Below are positions 36,179 through 47,667 of a DNA stretch of 64,000 nt, piece by piece. The stretch is from positions 372,001 through 436,000 of the forward strand of contig JAUFSD010000017.1 in NCBI GenBank assembly GCA_033030425.1, written 5' to 3'. Position 1 is the stretch's first letter, and each line of letters opens with the position of its first letter. Source of the stretch: Verpa conica. Taxonomy: Eukaryota > Ascomycota > Pezizomycetes > Pezizales > Morchellaceae. Made by a program: the position numbers and the translations under genes. The notes below the pieces were generated by a model. That model searched no databases and was not told the origin of the DNA. It worked only from the letters and a program-made list of their open reading frames with translations.

Positions 36179-37391
36179 AACTTTTAGAACAATGGGTGTG
36201 TATGAGACTTTTGGAACAGCGTGTGTTTTCCTTGGGTGTGCTGTATTAATTTTACTTGAGTATCACATTTGTTAACTCAGAAACCTATATCCCGAGAACT
36301 AGTTTTTAGATCATTTCCTCTTACCTACATCTTTTAAGACGTGGCTATTCCTAGTGTTTCACGGGGATCACAGAGCCTCACTCGAAAAGCTTCTAGTGGG
36401 CCATTATTCAGTAGTACAGCAATAGGTCTTGAGGACCCATAAATAGTTTAAAATGAAAGAACTTGGAATAGATAGGCGCCCTAGGCGATGACCGACTTCA
36501 GACTAGGGTCCCGCTGCATAGGAAGCTTCTACGAGGCCAGTAGGGAACCTAAGGACGCACGTAGAGCCCCATAGATGAGCTTGGCTTTAAGAAATACCCC
36601 GACCATTTTTCTGGAAAATAATACTAGTGGTAAGGCCTACTATTACGCCTATAGATCTACCAGTATTATCATCGAGTTATAGATATAGATGGTATTAAGT
36701 AGGAAGTAAGTGGCCTTTACGAGCTTATTGATGTATTGGGCCCGCTTAGTAAAACTGTTGTCATCGTGTATCGATAAGAACCTAAAATCGACAGCGTTAG
36801 AGGGTTTGTTTAGTATAGAGACGTAATTCTTAGACACAAGCCGATAAGAATTGGTTTATTTCTTACCTATATAGCCTGTTATCATATAACAGATATGTAC
36901 ACTAAGTCCTATGGGGATTTAAAGTAGGTGTAACTAGTGCCTGTAGTATTTTCTACGTTTATAATTTCAGATATCTTTTCCAATGCTACCCCTCTAAACG
37001 TATAAATGCTTCATCATAATATCTCACTCGTTCATACCTAGCTGGCGTGCGAAGGAATTATGCTCTTCTTGAAAGTTAGAAAGTGTAAACATATCTACGA
37101 GATTTAGGAAATAAAGGAAATGTTAATTAGGGCAGTGAGAAGATTCAAAGTTCCCTAGGTCTCTATTTTGGTTCTAGTCTCTGGTAGTGGGTTGACATTT
37201 TGGTTTAGTCATTTGGAGTAGCACTAAAAGGTTCGGTATTGTACATTATTCTCTTAAATATAGTTCTTACTTATATGTCTACCTATCGATCTTCTCGTTA
37301 TTATATGACTACTATTATCATCCACACCTATTGATAAACTTATTGACCAGCCCCAGTAATTATAAACTATCCTATTAGGCCCCTACCTTCA
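36179..37391. other. AT-rich spacer between mis18 and palC
   Basis: The two genes converge here, so both 3' regions lie in this stretch. The rest is AT-rich. The minus-strand frame at 36649-36837 faintly resembles a retroelement remnant but has no diagnostic motif. No gene is supported. Confidence 0.5.
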
Positions 37392-38855
37392 CTAATAATA
37401 TCCTCCTTTCCCCGCATAGTCGACCTCTACCTCCGCATCTACTCCCCCTTCATCTCCGCTATCATCTTCCATCACATTATCATACCCTTCAGCCCCCTCC
37501 ATTCTCAACACTCTCATTTCCTCCCCCCCCAACTTCGGCGCCTCCCACGCCCCCACAGTGTGGATATCCCTTCCACTCGGGAGCCTCGCCATCAATTCAG
37601 TAGTATCTGGGATCGTCTGAAACATCACACTATCATTCAACTTCCTCCACTTCTCCTCTAGGGCAGAAAGCACAAGCGACTCTTCATGATACCCTGCATC
37701 AAGTCCCCAAGCAGGGGATGAAGAACTAATCTGCTGAGCCTCCTTCCGCGTAGAAATACTTTGACGGATTTTTGACAAACTCGATGACGCTACAGAAGTC
37801 GTTGCGGTTCCAGCGAGTATAGATTTTGCTAATACTAGCCATGAGATCGCCTCCCCGCAGCGACCAGATGATTCTGCGTCGATTCCAAGAAAGCGGCATG
37901 ATTTTGCGCGGGAAACGCGGTGGAGGGAGTCGATGTATTTTAGGAGGTCTTCTGATACCTCCCCAGGTACGCTGGTGTCGTCGCTTTTGCTACCAAGTTG
38001 TCGGAGTAATATTCGTCGCTTCGTATTTGAGGTTGAAAGAAGTCCGAGCGCTTTACTTGCATGGTCGCTTGCCGCAATGCAGAGACGTGCTAGTAGTAGT
38101 GCTCTGACGCTGGATGGTGGGTCGGGGGGGTTGTAGAGCCATTCTTTAGAGCTCTTTTTGGTATCTTTGGTGCGTGCGGTGAGGGAAATATAGGTTGGGT
38201 ATGGGTCCTGCTTGATGACGGCGATGAGGGTTGCGTCTGCGTGGTTGAGACTGCTCAGGGCTAAGAGAGAAGAAGTGGTGAGTTCGATGGGCCATGAGGG
38301 GGCATTGGTTGGTTGTGCCCGTGAAAGGAGGTGTGTGAATATTGATGCTCCTATGAGGATGTTCGCAGAAGCTTGGTTGAATATTTGTTGTGGGTCTAGA
38401 CTAGGTGGTTTTTCGGGACTAAGCACCTGGAGGAGTTGTGAGCGTGCGAGAAGTGTGTATGCGTATCCGAGTGTACTCAGTGTCCAGAATATCTCATAGC
38501 TTAGCCCTGGCCGGCTAACACGGGGGGGTTCGGTGGATGTGAGCTTTCTAGAGGTGAGGACTGCACGCCAGGAGGTGGTGAATTGGGGTGCTGTGGGGAT
38601 GAGAAATGCGTCGTTGACTTCGAGCGCTGTGACGAGTGTAAGGAGGTGGGAGGTGTAGCTTTCGAGCTCTGAGATGATGTGAGGGAGGTTTGCGTTTTGT
38701 GAGGCAGGAGGGAGACGTTTATGAGCTTTGAGGGCGTTCCGTAGAGAGCCACGGTGGGAGGAGGTAAGAAGAGGGAGGGAGGGGTAGAGGGGGGAGGTGA
38801 AGAAGGCAGGGTATGATATGGGGGAGGTAGTGGGGAGGGTGAAAGGGAATGGCAT
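37392..38855 (-). CDS. palC: pH-response regulator PalC (BRO1 domain)
   Basis: A single uninterrupted frame of 487 residues. PalC belongs to the Pal/Rim ambient-pH pathway and connects the plasma-membrane sensor PalH to ESCRT-III (Vps32) at alkaline pH, leading to PacC cleavage. The N terminus (PFPFTLPTTSPISY, then HRGSLRNALKAHKRLPP and LPHIISELESY) matches what I remember of PalC and its BRO1 domain, which occupies about the first 400 residues. The acidic C terminus ends in Tyr-Tyr, again typical. The gene is divergent from nuo-12.3 across 402 bp; a GCCAAG hexamer (PacC-type GCCARG) lies at 39069-39074, but one such match is expected by chance about as often as not. Confidence 0.9.
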   Translation of the reverse strand: MPFPFTLPTTSPISYPAFFTSPLYPSLPLLTSSHRGSLRNALKAHKRLPPASQNANLPHIISELESYTSHLLTLVTALEVNDAFLIPTAPQFTTSWRAVLTSRKLTSTEPPRVSRPGLSYEIFWTLSTLGYAYTLLARSQLLQVLSPEKPPSLDPQQIFNQASANILIGASIFTHLLSRAQPTNAPSWPIELTTSSLLALSSLNHADATLIAVIKQDPYPTYISLTARTKDTKKSSKEWLYNPPDPPSSVRALLLARLCIAASDHASKALGLLSTSNTKRRILLRQLGSKSDDTSVPGEVSEDLLKYIDSLHRVSRAKSCRFLGIDAESSGRCGEAISWLVLAKSILAGTATTSVASSSLSKIRQSISTRKEAQQISSSSPAWGLDAGYHEESLVLSALEEKWRKLNDSVMFQTIPDTTELMARLPSGRDIHTVGAWEAPKLGGEEMRVLRMEGAEGYDNVMEDDSGDEGGVDAEVEVDYAGKGGYY

Positions 38856-39257
38856 GTTGAATAAAGCTGTCAGGAGTCCAGCAATTATATTGTAGGATAT
38901 GTATAGGATATATATTAAGATATTTTAGTCAGACAATCTCTCGTGAATGCCAGTATAACAGGTATCGTGGTGTTGAGTGATCTCTGGTGAACACCAGTGT
39001 TATCTGCGAATCTCTGGGCACGTGAAATGCGGGGCCTTAAGTGACCCTTGTCACGCTTGTATGTAAGCGCCAAGAGTCGTCAATTCCAACGTCAGCACTC
39101 TACCCAGCTATTCCCTCCTCAAGATCTCCAATTCCGTATCTGTGATCTAATTACGTCCCCGGTATCTATGCTCCCATCGGTCTCTCATTGCATCTTTCAA
39201 ATCTTGTGCTGATGGGCTGATTTTACCCAGGCAAAAATTAACGTCTCCTCTCCAGCA
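38856..39257. promoter_or_regulatory. Shared divergent promoter of palC and nuo-12.3
   Basis: The 402 bp separate two start codons pointing away from each other, so both promoters must lie here. A CACGTG E-box core is at about 39018-39024 and a GCCAAG hexamer at 39069-39074. No strong TATA box is seen. Confidence 0.55.
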
Positions 39258-39642
39258 ATGCCTATCCCAGAATCTCCAGCGTTTCTCGCCAAGAAGCCCA
39301 AAGTCTCACCTACCTTTGAGAGCGTCGACTACGACGATAACAAAGCGCTCAAAGCCGCACAGGATGCAATCATCCGTGAACAATGGGTTAGGTCCATGAT
39401 GGCCCGTATTGTTAGGGACGAGTTAGGGAAATGCTATTACCGTGAAGGGGTTAATCATCTACAGAACTGTGGGAAGCTGAGGGGTAAGTTCTACACTCTC
39501 AGGTATTTAGGGGTGAGGTGGGCTTGGGATTATGGCTAACTTAGGCGCTGTACCAGAACGGTATATGGAACTGCTAAAGGATGCAAAGATTAAGGGATAC
39601 ATATTCGAGATGCAGAATATTCTCCCGGGACAATCGAAATAG
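39258..39642 (+). CDS. nuo-12.3: NADH:ubiquinone oxidoreductase 12.3 kDa subunit (NDUFB10-like)
   Basis: Two exons (39258-39483 and 39557-39642) give 103 residues, the usual size of this accessory subunit of mitochondrial complex I. Recognisable stretches are the PESPAFLAKKP start, DAIIREQWVRSMMARIVRDE, and GKCYYREGVNHLQNCGKLRERY. The conserved cysteines in the CX(n)C arrangement suit import and oxidation in the intermembrane space. Two acceptors compete: an AG at 39542-39543 would insert three extra residues, while AG at 39555-39556 gives LRERYMELL, which matches the family, so the latter is used. The subunit lacks a cleavable presequence, as expected. Confidence 0.9.
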
Positions 39643-41795
39643 GCTGTGGTGGGATAAGGATTTAGTAGTGGAATGGGCAAATGGAGTTATCTATGATCGA
39701 TGAATGGGTTGAGCGTTGCATATGCTGTATCATAAGAGCTTGGGGTATAGAGATACTTGTTCGCAATGCGTTTCATTGACATGCGACTTGACCTCTCAGC
39801 TATATTGGAACTCCCGAGGGTCTCTATTAGGTCAAAGGATTGTCGAGACTATCTATCGCTACAGTCTGGAATCTAAAATAATCTTCTCTACCCTATTAAA
39901 ATAAAACTGAGCACTAGAAGGGCATATTCTTAGATATTGCTATGATTTACCCTCGACTGGTGATACTCTGACCTAGAATTGACTTGAAGTACGTTTATTG
40001 GTGGGTAATGGCATATGGATTTTATGCTTCTATTGCTGAAGTACCACTTTACCCAGCAGCGTGCTAAAGTACTAAAACGCTACTCCCTCATATTTCTAGG
40101 AAGCGCCATCTTAAAATGCATCCCACTTCACGCACCTAGTTTGTGGGTACCGTTTACCCTTGTATAATCAGTATTAAACCTAGACCTACGTTCCCGGTGC
40201 AAATGACAAACCACCTTCTAAACCAAGATCTCCTCAGTGGGCTGGTTATGAGAAAGTTGTGGATAGTTTTATGAAAGTGGCGGATCCGATACTTTGTTTC
40301 GGGCTGCCAGGGCCCCAATATGGAATGTGATTTTGTTATGTGGCTGGTAAATTTGGGGTCTGTGTATAGAAAATTAGTAAGACTATTTCTCTGATGCTAC
40401 CTTTAACGCTATTGAAGGGGCAACTATAGCTGCTTTTACAATGGAGAAGTACCTAGGTACCCCGTAAAAACTCGTCTAGGTTCTCAATTTTTGTTACAGA
40501 TACCTGAAATATCATCCTATTTGAGCTCCAAGCCTTGTGGCACCTCAAATTCGAATACATATATATTCCGAAGTACCTACTACTACCCGTTAGTGAGTTT
40601 TAAGATTCATGTTTTCTCCGATATACTTTTTTATAGGGGAGATAGATGTTTGGTAGATATAAGCCGCTAAAGGAGCAGAACCGATAATACGGCACTACTA
40701 TCAGAGAAGGTTTTGGTGTCAGATGTGTAGAATTTTTGTTAGGTAAAAAGTCTATGTAGTGAGCTTGGAGTATAGGTGGAAATATACTGGGTTAAGAATC
40801 TCTTATTCCGAGAAGAATTATTAATGACGAGGTTTTGTAGGTGAGTTTAATTAGAAAGACTGAGAGATTTTACGAAGTATTTAAATGTTATTTTATGTCC
40901 TGAAAATGAAGATAGTATATAGATACTGAATGAGTAGTGGTAGGTCAAGCACTTTATACCAGTGAGAGCGTATTGGGAAATTTACCTTTTTAGCATAATT
41001 TTAAACCAGCTATGGCTTCTGTATATAGTGCTTTAGCTATGTTTTTTCTAGGCCTGAGCGACACGTGTATTCCTAAGCTTCTCCTGTGTTTAATCTTGCC
41101 TATAACTATCGTCATTATCCATATCCTCTTTCTCATTACACATATCAAAGCCTCCACATACTTCAATCTTCATTATGCCATTTCCGTATAACGCCACGGC
41201 TCCAGCTAGGCACTAACAATTATTGGAGGTCTAAAAAGACATGAGACATCACTCGGTGTCGCCAAGAGACCCCGGCAGAGTCCGTTGAGGCTCTATCTAA
41301 ATCCCATGCAAGTAACAATCACCAGAATAAAGGGTAGAGGGTCTCACTGAACTTTCTGTTAGATTTCATAGCCCTGATTCACTTAACAACTACAATCTCA
41401 ATCACAAATCTGTCACGAGGGATGGTACTATTAAACCCAGACTCTGTGATCATGTCAGGGTAGGAAGGAGGGACCGAGGTTGTGCACAACCCCACCCCAC
41501 CCCACAACTCCACACCACATCTGTTCTTAAAACCGAGTGTTTACAATGCTTCCGCTTCGGAGGTGTAAATTTCGTGCGAATCGCAGCTACGGGAGGACTG
41601 TGAATCTGTAAGAATTGACCCTTTTAGATAACATATACACACTTTCTAACGGTATATATTCCTAGAAAACTCAGCTGGGATATAAACCTCCTTCATAGCA
41701 ACCACACTTGTAGTCTTTCGCTATCAACCTCCAAGCATCCACTAAAATTACAACCTAAGTCACGTTCCTCCAGGATCGCGACACAGTCTCGGACT
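39643..41795. other. 2.1-kb AT-rich spacer, no supported gene
   Basis: Few open frames longer than 60 codons. Near 41480-41520 there is a C/A-rich CCCCACCCCAC tract upstream of the aldolase gene, whose promoter should occupy the last few hundred bases. Confidence 0.5.
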
Positions 41796-42936
41796 ATGGC
41801 CACCTTACTTCCTAAACAAAACGAGTGGGAAAGTTCCCCCGCAGCCAATGATTTCCGTTCAGATACTCTCACAACCCCCACACTCTCTATGCTCTCCTCC
41901 CTTACACAATGTTCTCTCGGGGACGAAGTCTACGACGAATCCCTAACAACCACAGCCCTCGAACAGCGCCTTTGCGCACTCTTCAAAAAGCCAGCAGCGC
42001 TCTTCGTCCTCTCAGGCACTATGGGTAACCAACTCGCCCTCCGTGCGCACCTAACCAGACCACCACATTCCGTCCTCTGTGATGCACGAGCCCACATAAA
42101 TGTCTCTGAAGCCGGGGGACTAGCCTCTCTTTCTCAGGCTATGATTCAGCCTGTAACACCTAGTAATGGGAAGTGGATTACCCTGGAGGATATTCAGAAA
42201 GTGGTGGTGTTGCACGATAATATACATTTTGCGCCCACTAAGGTTATTAGTCTCGAGAATACAATCTACGGGGTTATCATGCCACTAGAAGAGATACGTC
42301 GAATTAGTGTATTTGCGAAGGAAAACAATCTGTTCCTTCATCTTGACGGCGCGAGGCTATGGAACGCGTGTGCTGTTCCGGGTGCGCCAGAGCTGCATGA
42401 GTATGCAGCAGAGGTAGACTCTCTTTCGGTCTGCTTCTCGAAGTCACTCGGTGCGCCAGTTGGCTCTTTTATCCTAGGCACCAAGGAACTAGTTGCGCAC
42501 GCAAAGCATATGCGCAAGGCTGTTGGTGGAGGAATAAGGCAGTCTAGTATCTTAACGACTATGGCAGACGTAGCCCTAGATGAAATCTACCTTGCGGGGA
42601 GGCTGCAAGAGGCGGATGCGTATGCAAAGAGGATAGAGGCAAAGTGGAAAGCACTGGGAGGGGAAGTTGCATTCCCGGTGGATACAAATATGGTTTGGTT
42701 GGATTTAGAGAAGAGAGGGGTGGATCATAACCAATGGAAGAACATTACGCTGAAGGAGGGAGTGAGGGTAGGAGGTGGGAGGGTGGTTTGCCATTTTCGT
42801 AAGTACGCCCTTAATTTAATGTATGTGATGATATGGAGCTAATAAGGGGGATATAGAAAACACGATAGAGGCTATCAAGAAGTTAGAGAAGGCCATGGAA
42901 GTTGCGTGCAGGGAAGCGGATAAGAGGGCCAATTAG
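41796..42936 (+). CDS. Low-specificity L-threonine aldolase
   Basis: Two exons (41796-42798 and 42839-42936) give 366 residues. The enzyme splits L-threonine or L-allo-threonine into glycine and acetaldehyde with pyridoxal phosphate, a cytosolic glycine source (yeast GLY1 type). The N terminus has the FRSDTLTTPT signature and GDEVY; FVLSGTMGNQLAL, then HLDGARLWN (D184, R187) and SVCFSKSLGAPVGS with the cofactor lysine K216 follow. All are conserved. The last intron would be only 40 nt. It is chosen because it is the only join of the strong GTAAGT donor that keeps the frame and yields a family-like helical C terminus (DIENTIEAIKKLEKAM). Without it the frame stops after 348 residues. Confidence 0.9.
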
Positions 42937-43401
42937 AAAGATTATATTTAATAGGACCATAAGTGTATAATGGCAGCAGTAAAAATATCAATATTTTCGC
43001 ATAATAACAGCCTTGATATCCGTAACTACTCTTCGTCAGGCTAATTAAACCTCTCAGTTCTCTGGGACAAAAGTAAAAAAATTATTTTATTCATGATAAA
43101 CTAAAACAAACGGTGAAACAGAACAGACATCGTAACGAGCTTAACCAAAGGAAATTAATTTCGTACAAGACTGTAACCAGCTCGTGTGAGGGTACAAAGG
43201 AATTCAAAGAGAAAAAAAATACGAAAACGTACTAACAATCTGAAATATATCCCCCTCTTATCCCCATCACCTAGGTAGAATCTTCGTGCCAATCCTTTGC
43301 TCTCTTGAGAACAGAGGATACGGCTAGCTACGAGACTAGGCCTAAGGCATTGGTATAGAATCCGTGACAAACATATCTTCGTTATAAATATGAGACTTTT
43401 T
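42937..43401. other. Convergent 3' spacer
   Basis: The aldolase gene and the kinase-ankyrin gene point toward each other here. AT-rich with no gene. Confidence 0.5.
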
Positions 43402-45334
43402 TTAGATGATCGGTATAGGTATACTCCTGTGATGATTTCCTTGATCAAAACGACGACAATATCCGACCTCCTTCCTCCTAAGGTAAGATTCAACGGCGGA
43501 GAGAATTGCCGTTAGACCCGTCCCAAATATACTACTCGAATCGTACTTATAAACCAATATTGCTCGCCAGGGACTCCATCCCTCGACACCGTGTAACCAT
43601 TTATTCCTGTATGCTTTGCCTAGATGTTTTACTCGTTCTCCGACCGGATTATCGGTGCTACTGCGTCCTGCAGCACTGATATTTCTCCTACAAATTACTT
43701 TATCGATATCTCTACCGCCACTACTGATATGTTTTTCCTTTCTCAGTAGCGATTTAGCAATGGTTTTCCTACCCAAGCAAGTCGCCTCGCCTAGTGCAGT
43801 TCGTCCGTAATTATTCGTTGCCAAGATGTCTGCCCCCTCTTCCAATAGTAGATCCACAACCGTGGAGTGCCCACTCGAGGCGGCTGAGTGTAGTGGAGTA
43901 TGTCCGTCTTTTTGCCTTGCCATAATATCTGCACCTCCCTCTAACAGTGTCCTCACAACCTCGGTGTAGCCCGCGGCTGCTGCACAGTGTAGGGGTGTTT
44001 CTCCGTATCGACCAATTGCCATGATGTTCGCTCCTTCTTTCAATAAGTACCTCACAATTCCACAATGACCGGCAGCAGCTGCAGAGTGGAGTGGTGTTCG
44101 CCCGGGTTTATTTCTCATTCCCAAATCGACTCCCTTCTCTACAAAAAGCCTCATAGAGCTAAGGCTTCCGTGTCTAGCTGCGCAGTGTAGGTCGGTACAA
44201 CGATGAGTTGCCTTTTTTGTAGTTCGGCCTACTTGTTGGTTAGTAATAGTCTTATAATAAGGTGTATTTTGATCAGACTGACCATTCGACAAATTCATTT
44301 TCTTGAGGCCCGTCGGGACAGACTCCTCGGTGAGCCAGAGGTCTTTGAGTGCAGCTTTTGCGGTCAACCTAGCCTCTGGCTCCGACATCATCAAGCTTAT
44401 AATAAAGTTGATCACGCCCGAGCTTGCGCCCCGTTCAAGCAATTTCGTTTCCGGGAATGCCATTCGGCCTTCCACATAGTCGATTAGCTTTCTCACATCT
44501 GGGAATGGAGTTTCCTTCGTCAAGAGTGCGTAAATGAGGCACCCCAAGGACCATATATCAATAGCGCAGGTGTAGACCGAAGTGTCGCTATCTATAAAGC
44601 CCCAGACCTCCGGTGCGATGTAGCCACCGGTACCCACAGTGGTACGAAAGTCGGTACCCTCTAATAGACGTTTCGACACACCAAAATCACAGATTTTGAC
44701 AATAATAGGTGATAAGGAGACTACTAAGATATTCTATATCTTATTAGTCTTATGATTTTAAATAAACAGCAGCAGGAGACTAGCTACTGACCTCTGGCTT
44801 TAAATCCCTATGGCAAAAATTATTCTCATGCATGACCTTCAAGCCCTCAAGGAGCTGTCTTGTGATACTTTTTACATCACTCTCGGGCATGCTGCTCTTG
44901 TGTATAAGTTTGCTGAGATCACCATGCTTGATGTACTCCATAGCAAAGTACATATCATCATCGTTCTCAAACCAACCTAAAAATTGGACAAAGTGCTTGG
45001 AATACTACGCCGGCAGCTGTTAGTAACGCGCACCACCCCGGGCTCAAGCGGGTGGATATCTACACACCATTTTCAACTTTGTCAGAGTCAACAACTCCCG
45101 TAGGTGCATTAGGTTATTTGTTTTGGCTATCCTTTTCACGGCCCTGAGTTGGCCCTTTTCCTCTGACTCTAGCCAAACAGTTCCGAACGCTCCCCTAGCC
45201 AGAAGCTTGACCCTGCTCCATATCTCCGATCTTGTTCCAGTTTCACTGGGTATTGTGTGGTGGTAGCAGCCATCGCCAAATCTTGTGTTGAACTTATATT
45301 GCTCAGTCTCGCTGAACACGGAACTTGAAACCAT
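43402..45334 (-). CDS. Protein kinase-ankyrin repeat fusion
   Basis: Three exons on the minus strand (from 45334 or further upstream to 45068, 45004-44792, 44733-43402) give at least 603 residues. The kinase domain occupies about 41-300: ARGAFGTVW (first Gly of the loop replaced by Ala), AVK (K67), HRDLKPEN (D156, completed across intron 2), DFG (176-178), GTGGYIAPE and DIWSLGCLIYALL, so it should be active. Five ankyrin repeats follow (about 345-505; TPLHSAAAAGH and TPLHCAAAAGY motifs), then a basic tail. The frame stays open upstream of the ATG at 45334 to about 45500 with plausible protein sequence, so the true start may lie there, perhaps after another intron. The kinase most resembles fungal FHA/CAMK-like enzymes, but I cannot name an orthologue. 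Ankyrin repeats suggest recruitment by a partner protein. Confidence 0.75.
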
Positions 45335-47667
45335 GTTACTTCGAAAGTATTTTGCCCAGCTTGGAGCTGAAGCGAGTTTTGCGATCGTAGAGTAATATCC
45401 GCTGTAGGGCAATATTTCATGTATAGTAAGATCCCCGATAGACGCAGGTAGTCGGTGGCTAGCACAAGCCGGAGGTACAAGAGGGCGAGAGGACGAAGGT
45501 TACAGGGGTGTGTTGTTGGATTACAACCGTATGAAATTTCTGACAAGTATACCCTAATTCCTGGGTCTCACCGTTCTTAATAACTTAATTGTATCGTTAC
45601 ACAAACCTTGTTATCCTGGAACCAAACCCTCAGCTGCGCCTCAACCCCTGATATCTGTTTATCGGACAATCTGTCTAGTAAGCTAAATTGAAATACTTTT
45701 ACCTATTCTAGACAGAAGTGTCTAGAAAACCCCTCGTTAGGATATTTATCTCACCGCACAAAATAAGACAGCAAAATAGAGATGCCCCCCCCAACCCCCT
45801 ACCTCGCAGGGTGCGTAAGAAAAAAAAAGAAAAAATCGAATTCCGGAAGGGGAGTCCCAAGCCAATCTAAAATAGCTCCTGCACTCAGTGGCATATTTCC
45901 CAGACTGCATATGCTGTCAGGCGGCTCCCTCGTGCTTATACAGCCACAGGGAGTTGCGCGTAAGCCACATGAGGTAGAGGTAAAACCCCACTTACTGTGG
46001 CATCAACAGAATTCAACTACAATAATTTCATCGGTGGCTATTTAGAGCTAAACACACGAGTCGGCTTCAGACAATATTCCCGAGATGTTGGCTTTTAGCG
46101 TAGGTGGCCGCGACGATGATGAAAACCCTCATGACGAATAAAATCAACACATATTAATGGCTGAATATGAGAGTGGACAAGTCCTAACTAGCCTTTTAAT
46201 TCTCAAAGCACATCCGGAGAAACGAATAGCTCTTGATAGGGGTTTCGTAGAAAAACGGCGATAGACGAGGCGATCGGAAGGCTGTGTTGTAGCAAGCAGT
46301 AGTGTGCATACTAGGCACCAAGAGGATCCCGTCATCTGAGGGCACGAATCGGTAGCTATTTCCTTAAACCAGGTTGTATAAAAGAACTATACTCTATGCA
46401 GTGAGGTGAGCAGGGGGGTTTACGGTAGCAGGTTTACAAATGTCGTGTAAGTTCCAAGAATCAAAGTGTTTTACCTGCAAGCCAGAAAAACGATGGAGAT
46501 AGAGACCCAGCACCTAATAACTCATTTTCCCTAGGGTTATATATTTAACCGCACCTAAACGTAAATCGCGCAATATGCACATAGCCTAACACAAAACTGT
46601 AGAATGCACATAACCTCTGTAACAAGGCTAGAAGCAGAGTATAAATGGTCTGCAAAAGAGTAGAATATCAGTTAAGAGGGTCCAGTCTAGAGAGGCGAGC
46701 CCGTACCTCGCTACGACAATAGAGTTGGAATAGAGTTGGCATCAAACATCAAAAGGATTTACCATCTCTTAAGTACCATGAGGGATTTGGTGTGATTCAC
46801 CTAAAGAGTCACTCTCTGTTGCTCAGCCACAGGGATTGTGTTTTACTCCCCAGCTGCCTGCTGTCTCTTTGTGATACCCAAAGCTAGATGGGAGATAAAA
46901 AAATAGGGAAATGAAATGAAAGAAAATATCATAGAGCCCAAGGCCTAAGTAATCCGTTCTTATGGGGAGTTGCATCGTACAGAGTTATCAGGAGATATCA
47001 CCACGACTGTCTACTTAGTGCAACAAAGCTTCAAGAACAACCACCCTCACAATCTATGGCTCTTTCTGAATATCCTTAACCCTACTAACGAGATGTAGAA
47101 TGAATAAATGTATCCTAGGGACTACATGTAGTTAAAAGGTAGTGTGGTTAAACGGAGAGACATGGGCTGCCATCATTAGACATACATGTATGTAATCAAA
47201 GGCCCCGACCTTAGTCGCTCTACTAATGGTGAGGCTAAATGAGATTCTCCGGGCGATAAGCCCTTTAGTCGCACAGCCTTTCTTACCCTTCCCATATACA
47301 TACTTTCTAGCAGTTAAGAACCAAAAGATCTGAGCGGAAAAAGACTACTATGTATACCTGGGGAAACAAAGACAAGTAATACAAAAATAGCAGTTCCTAA
47401 TAGGCCGGAGATCACACAGTCCAAAACAGCTAAGCAAAAAACGTCAGACGGTAGATCCCGCGGTGCAGCACACACCCGTGCGGCTCAAAAACACCCCGCC
47501 TGGTCCGTGCACCTCCCGGGTCCGGGTAACCCCTCCCCACAACCAGACAAATTTGCAGCCTCATGGTCCGATATGGTCTGACGCAAAGAAAAAATTCATC
47601 CCAACTCTCTTCCTTCAGTCATTCTCCATCCCTACTATCTAAAAATTGCCAATCAACCACGGGAATA
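45335..47667. other. Spacer with possible N-terminal extension of the kinase gene
   Basis: The first 200 bases may encode more of the kinase-ankyrin protein on the minus strand. The remainder is AT-rich, has two TACATGTA palindromes at 47125-47190, and ends with the promoter of the hydroxylase gene. Nothing else is supported. Confidence 0.45.

Noticed and set aside
36649..36837. Minus-strand frame with a faint retroelement look
   Set aside because: No reverse transcriptase, protease or integrase motif; too short to support.
39069..39074. GCCAAG (PacC-type site) in the palC/nuo-12.3 promoter
   Set aside because: One match to a degenerate hexamer in 400 bp is close to chance expectation; noted only in the gene entry.
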